Part shown: positions 62,901 to 64,000 of the stretch, one piece after another
Position numbering within the stretch: the first letter of the stretch is position 1
Layout: the number at the start of each line of letters is the position of its first letter
Origin: Citrus sinensis
Lineage: Eukaryota; Streptophyta; Magnoliopsida; Sapindales; Rutaceae
Direction: 5' to 3'
DNA: 64,000 nucleotides
Assembly: GCF_022201045.2 (NCBI RefSeq)
Contig: NC_068558.1
Location: 49,455,501-49,519,500 of the forward strand
Position numbers and translations under genes: made by a program
The notes under the pieces: generated by a model
What the model saw: the letters and a program-made list of their open reading frames with translations, nothing else
Databases searched by the model: none
What the model was told of the DNA's origin: nothing

Positions 62901-64000
62901 AAGTTGATTGCTGCTTATCGTCAGACTGAAGCATCTCAAAATTTCCATTCTCAAGATCAAATCCGCCACCAGAACCCCGGTTCTGCTGATGCCAGTAATC
63001 ATTATCACCCTCCATAGGGTTCGTTTCCACAGGACCAAAATTTTCATTACCGCGTTCAAGTGAATCTTCCGGGCTTGAGGTCAATCCAACACCAGGAAAA
63101 AAATGGGTTAAAGGTGAGGAAACCAAACTTTGGGGAAACTGCATGTTGGCACCCGATGCAGTCTCAATGAAGGGAAGATTGGTGGGAACCATTCCACCCA
63201 AATTTCTCTGAGAATATCCCATTGAAGTTAGAATTGAATGTGGTAGAGGAAGAGGTAAGTGACCAGAAGCTAAATTCAGTGGAATGCGGACCTGTCCATT
63301 AAAACCATGAGCCATGGAAGATGCCATCAAGTTCACAAGATCTTGCTCTTCCTGTTGCATCCCTTGTGTCCCTGCAACAGAAGAAAATTCTTCACTCATA
63401 GCACCCAAGACCAGATCATCACCGTAACTATTAAACACACTGTTTGAATCAGCAGTAGCATCAAAGCTCTGACAGGATGCAGTGTGACTAACAGATGAAG
63501 GATTGCCAGTTGAAGATCTAATGTCATGGCTTGCCAAAATATCAGATTCCAAGTTCTTCCTTCTACTATTCTCCAACTTTGAAGAAGACATCTGGCATTT
63601 TACACTTTCTGGGGGTTTCTTAGGCCGCCCTTGGGAGGTAACTTCACCATACGTGTCTGTAAGCTCGGGGCTAGAGCGTGTACGTGCAAACAGATATCTA
63701 CCCTTAATGTCACCAATCATTATATCAGGTTTAAAACTTCTGTTACCTTTATCATTATTTGCATTCTGATTAATACTAGCATCCCTTCTACCCTGATCAA
63801 AAGCCCTGGTGCTATTCAAGTTACCATAGTTTTTTTGGGTTTGTGTATGAGAAACTGTGGAAACAGAACTGACCCTAAAAGTACTTTCAACAGGACTATT
63901 AATATGCTGAGATGAAGCACTACCATGCGATCTGTCAACTTGAGATTCACAACCAATGGAAATCTCATTTCTTTTGCCACCTAAACCTGAATTGTTGTGG
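59984..64000 (-). CDS. Nucleotidyltransferase-like protein (PAP/OAS1-type superfamily), C-terminal part
   Basis: The minus-strand gene is cut by the window end. Visible exons are 63999-61738 (open to the edge), 61010-60421 and 60065-59984, about 977 residues. The visible part is the long disordered C-terminal region, rich in Ser, Gly, Pro and Asn, with conserved blocks such as YQRYIDEMPRYRAGTGTYLP, SHDRSDHHGEREGNWN and NVAYGMYPLSAMNPSG. I recognise these from plant proteins with an N-terminal nucleotidyltransferase (poly(A) polymerase-like) fold, which lies outside this window. Enzyme activity cannot be judged. The final join (CAG-AG to A-TCA) reads RRNYQWKD to a stop. If it is not spliced, the protein ends at a stop overlapping the donor, at 60418. 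A 46-bp tandem duplication lies in the intron. Confidence 0.8.
61406..61497. repeat. Perfect tandem duplication, 2 x 46 bp
   Basis: Two identical 46-bp units, each containing CTCGGATGTGGGACTGCC and TTCTAATCAGTGCCCAA. They sit inside the intron between the two large exons of the nucleotidyltransferase-like gene. There is no mismatch, so the event is recent. Confidence 0.95.

Noticed and set aside
61690-63915. Several + strand open frames of 60-100 codons
   Set aside because: Antisense shadows of the long exon of the nucleotidyltransferase-like gene.

Overview
This is a 64 kb piece of a plant nuclear genome. The genes have spliced exons with GT-AG borders, the background is AT-rich, the intergenic DNA is full of small non-autonomous transposons, and every recognisable protein is a land-plant family member (ATL RING-H2, ATG6/Beclin, CNGC channel, trehalose-6-phosphate phosphatase, nsLTP). 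Codon use and protein similarity suggest a eudicot, probably a woody rosid such as Citrus. The species is a guess that cannot be checked from sequence alone.

Layout. 1-2540: 3' part of an ATL-type RING-H2 ubiquitin ligase gene (+). 3861-5948: SDE2, a ubiquitin-fold splicing and genome-stability factor (-). 7911-12164: ATG6/Beclin 1 (+, ten coding exons). 13001-13613 and 15654-16180: two tandem nsLTP-like genes (+), separated by a broken second copy of the ATG6 3' end and a hAT element. 21926-25100: a group I cyclic nucleotide-gated channel, CNGC1-like (-). About 25.8-36.3 kb: a 10 kb block without a recognised gene, packed with nested transposons. 36345-39432: a DUF3755 protein of unknown function (-). 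About 40.5-47.6 kb: a second gene-poor block. 49059-51112: trehalose-6-phosphate phosphatase (+). 54887-59189: a DEAD-box RNA helicase with an organelle-targeting-like N-terminus (+). 59984-64000: C-terminal part of a large nucleotidyltransferase-like protein (-), running off the window end.

The genes form no operon or cluster. They are ordinary dispersed housekeeping and signalling genes: ubiquitin ligase, splicing, autophagy, ion channel, sugar signalling, RNA metabolism. The one locally created gene family is the nsLTP pair. It arose when a segment holding the end of ATG6 plus an LTP gene was duplicated head to tail. The ATG6 part of the copy decayed, and the two LTPs diverged strongly in charge and cysteine content.

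I joined exons by hand from reading frame, splice consensus and protein continuity. For complete genes the summed exon lengths are divisible by three and the joins restore conserved family motifs. The most notable observations are a probable U12-type intron in ATG6, a GC-AG intron in the CNGC gene, the ATG6-LTP tandem duplication, a copia LTR carrying an array of short palindromes behind a truncated 5' LTR, two Mutator-type foldback elements with perfect 9-bp target duplications, and a three-copy Harbinger-type MITE family. I saw no CRISPR, rRNA or convincing tRNA gene, and nothing that looks like a wholly new biological system.
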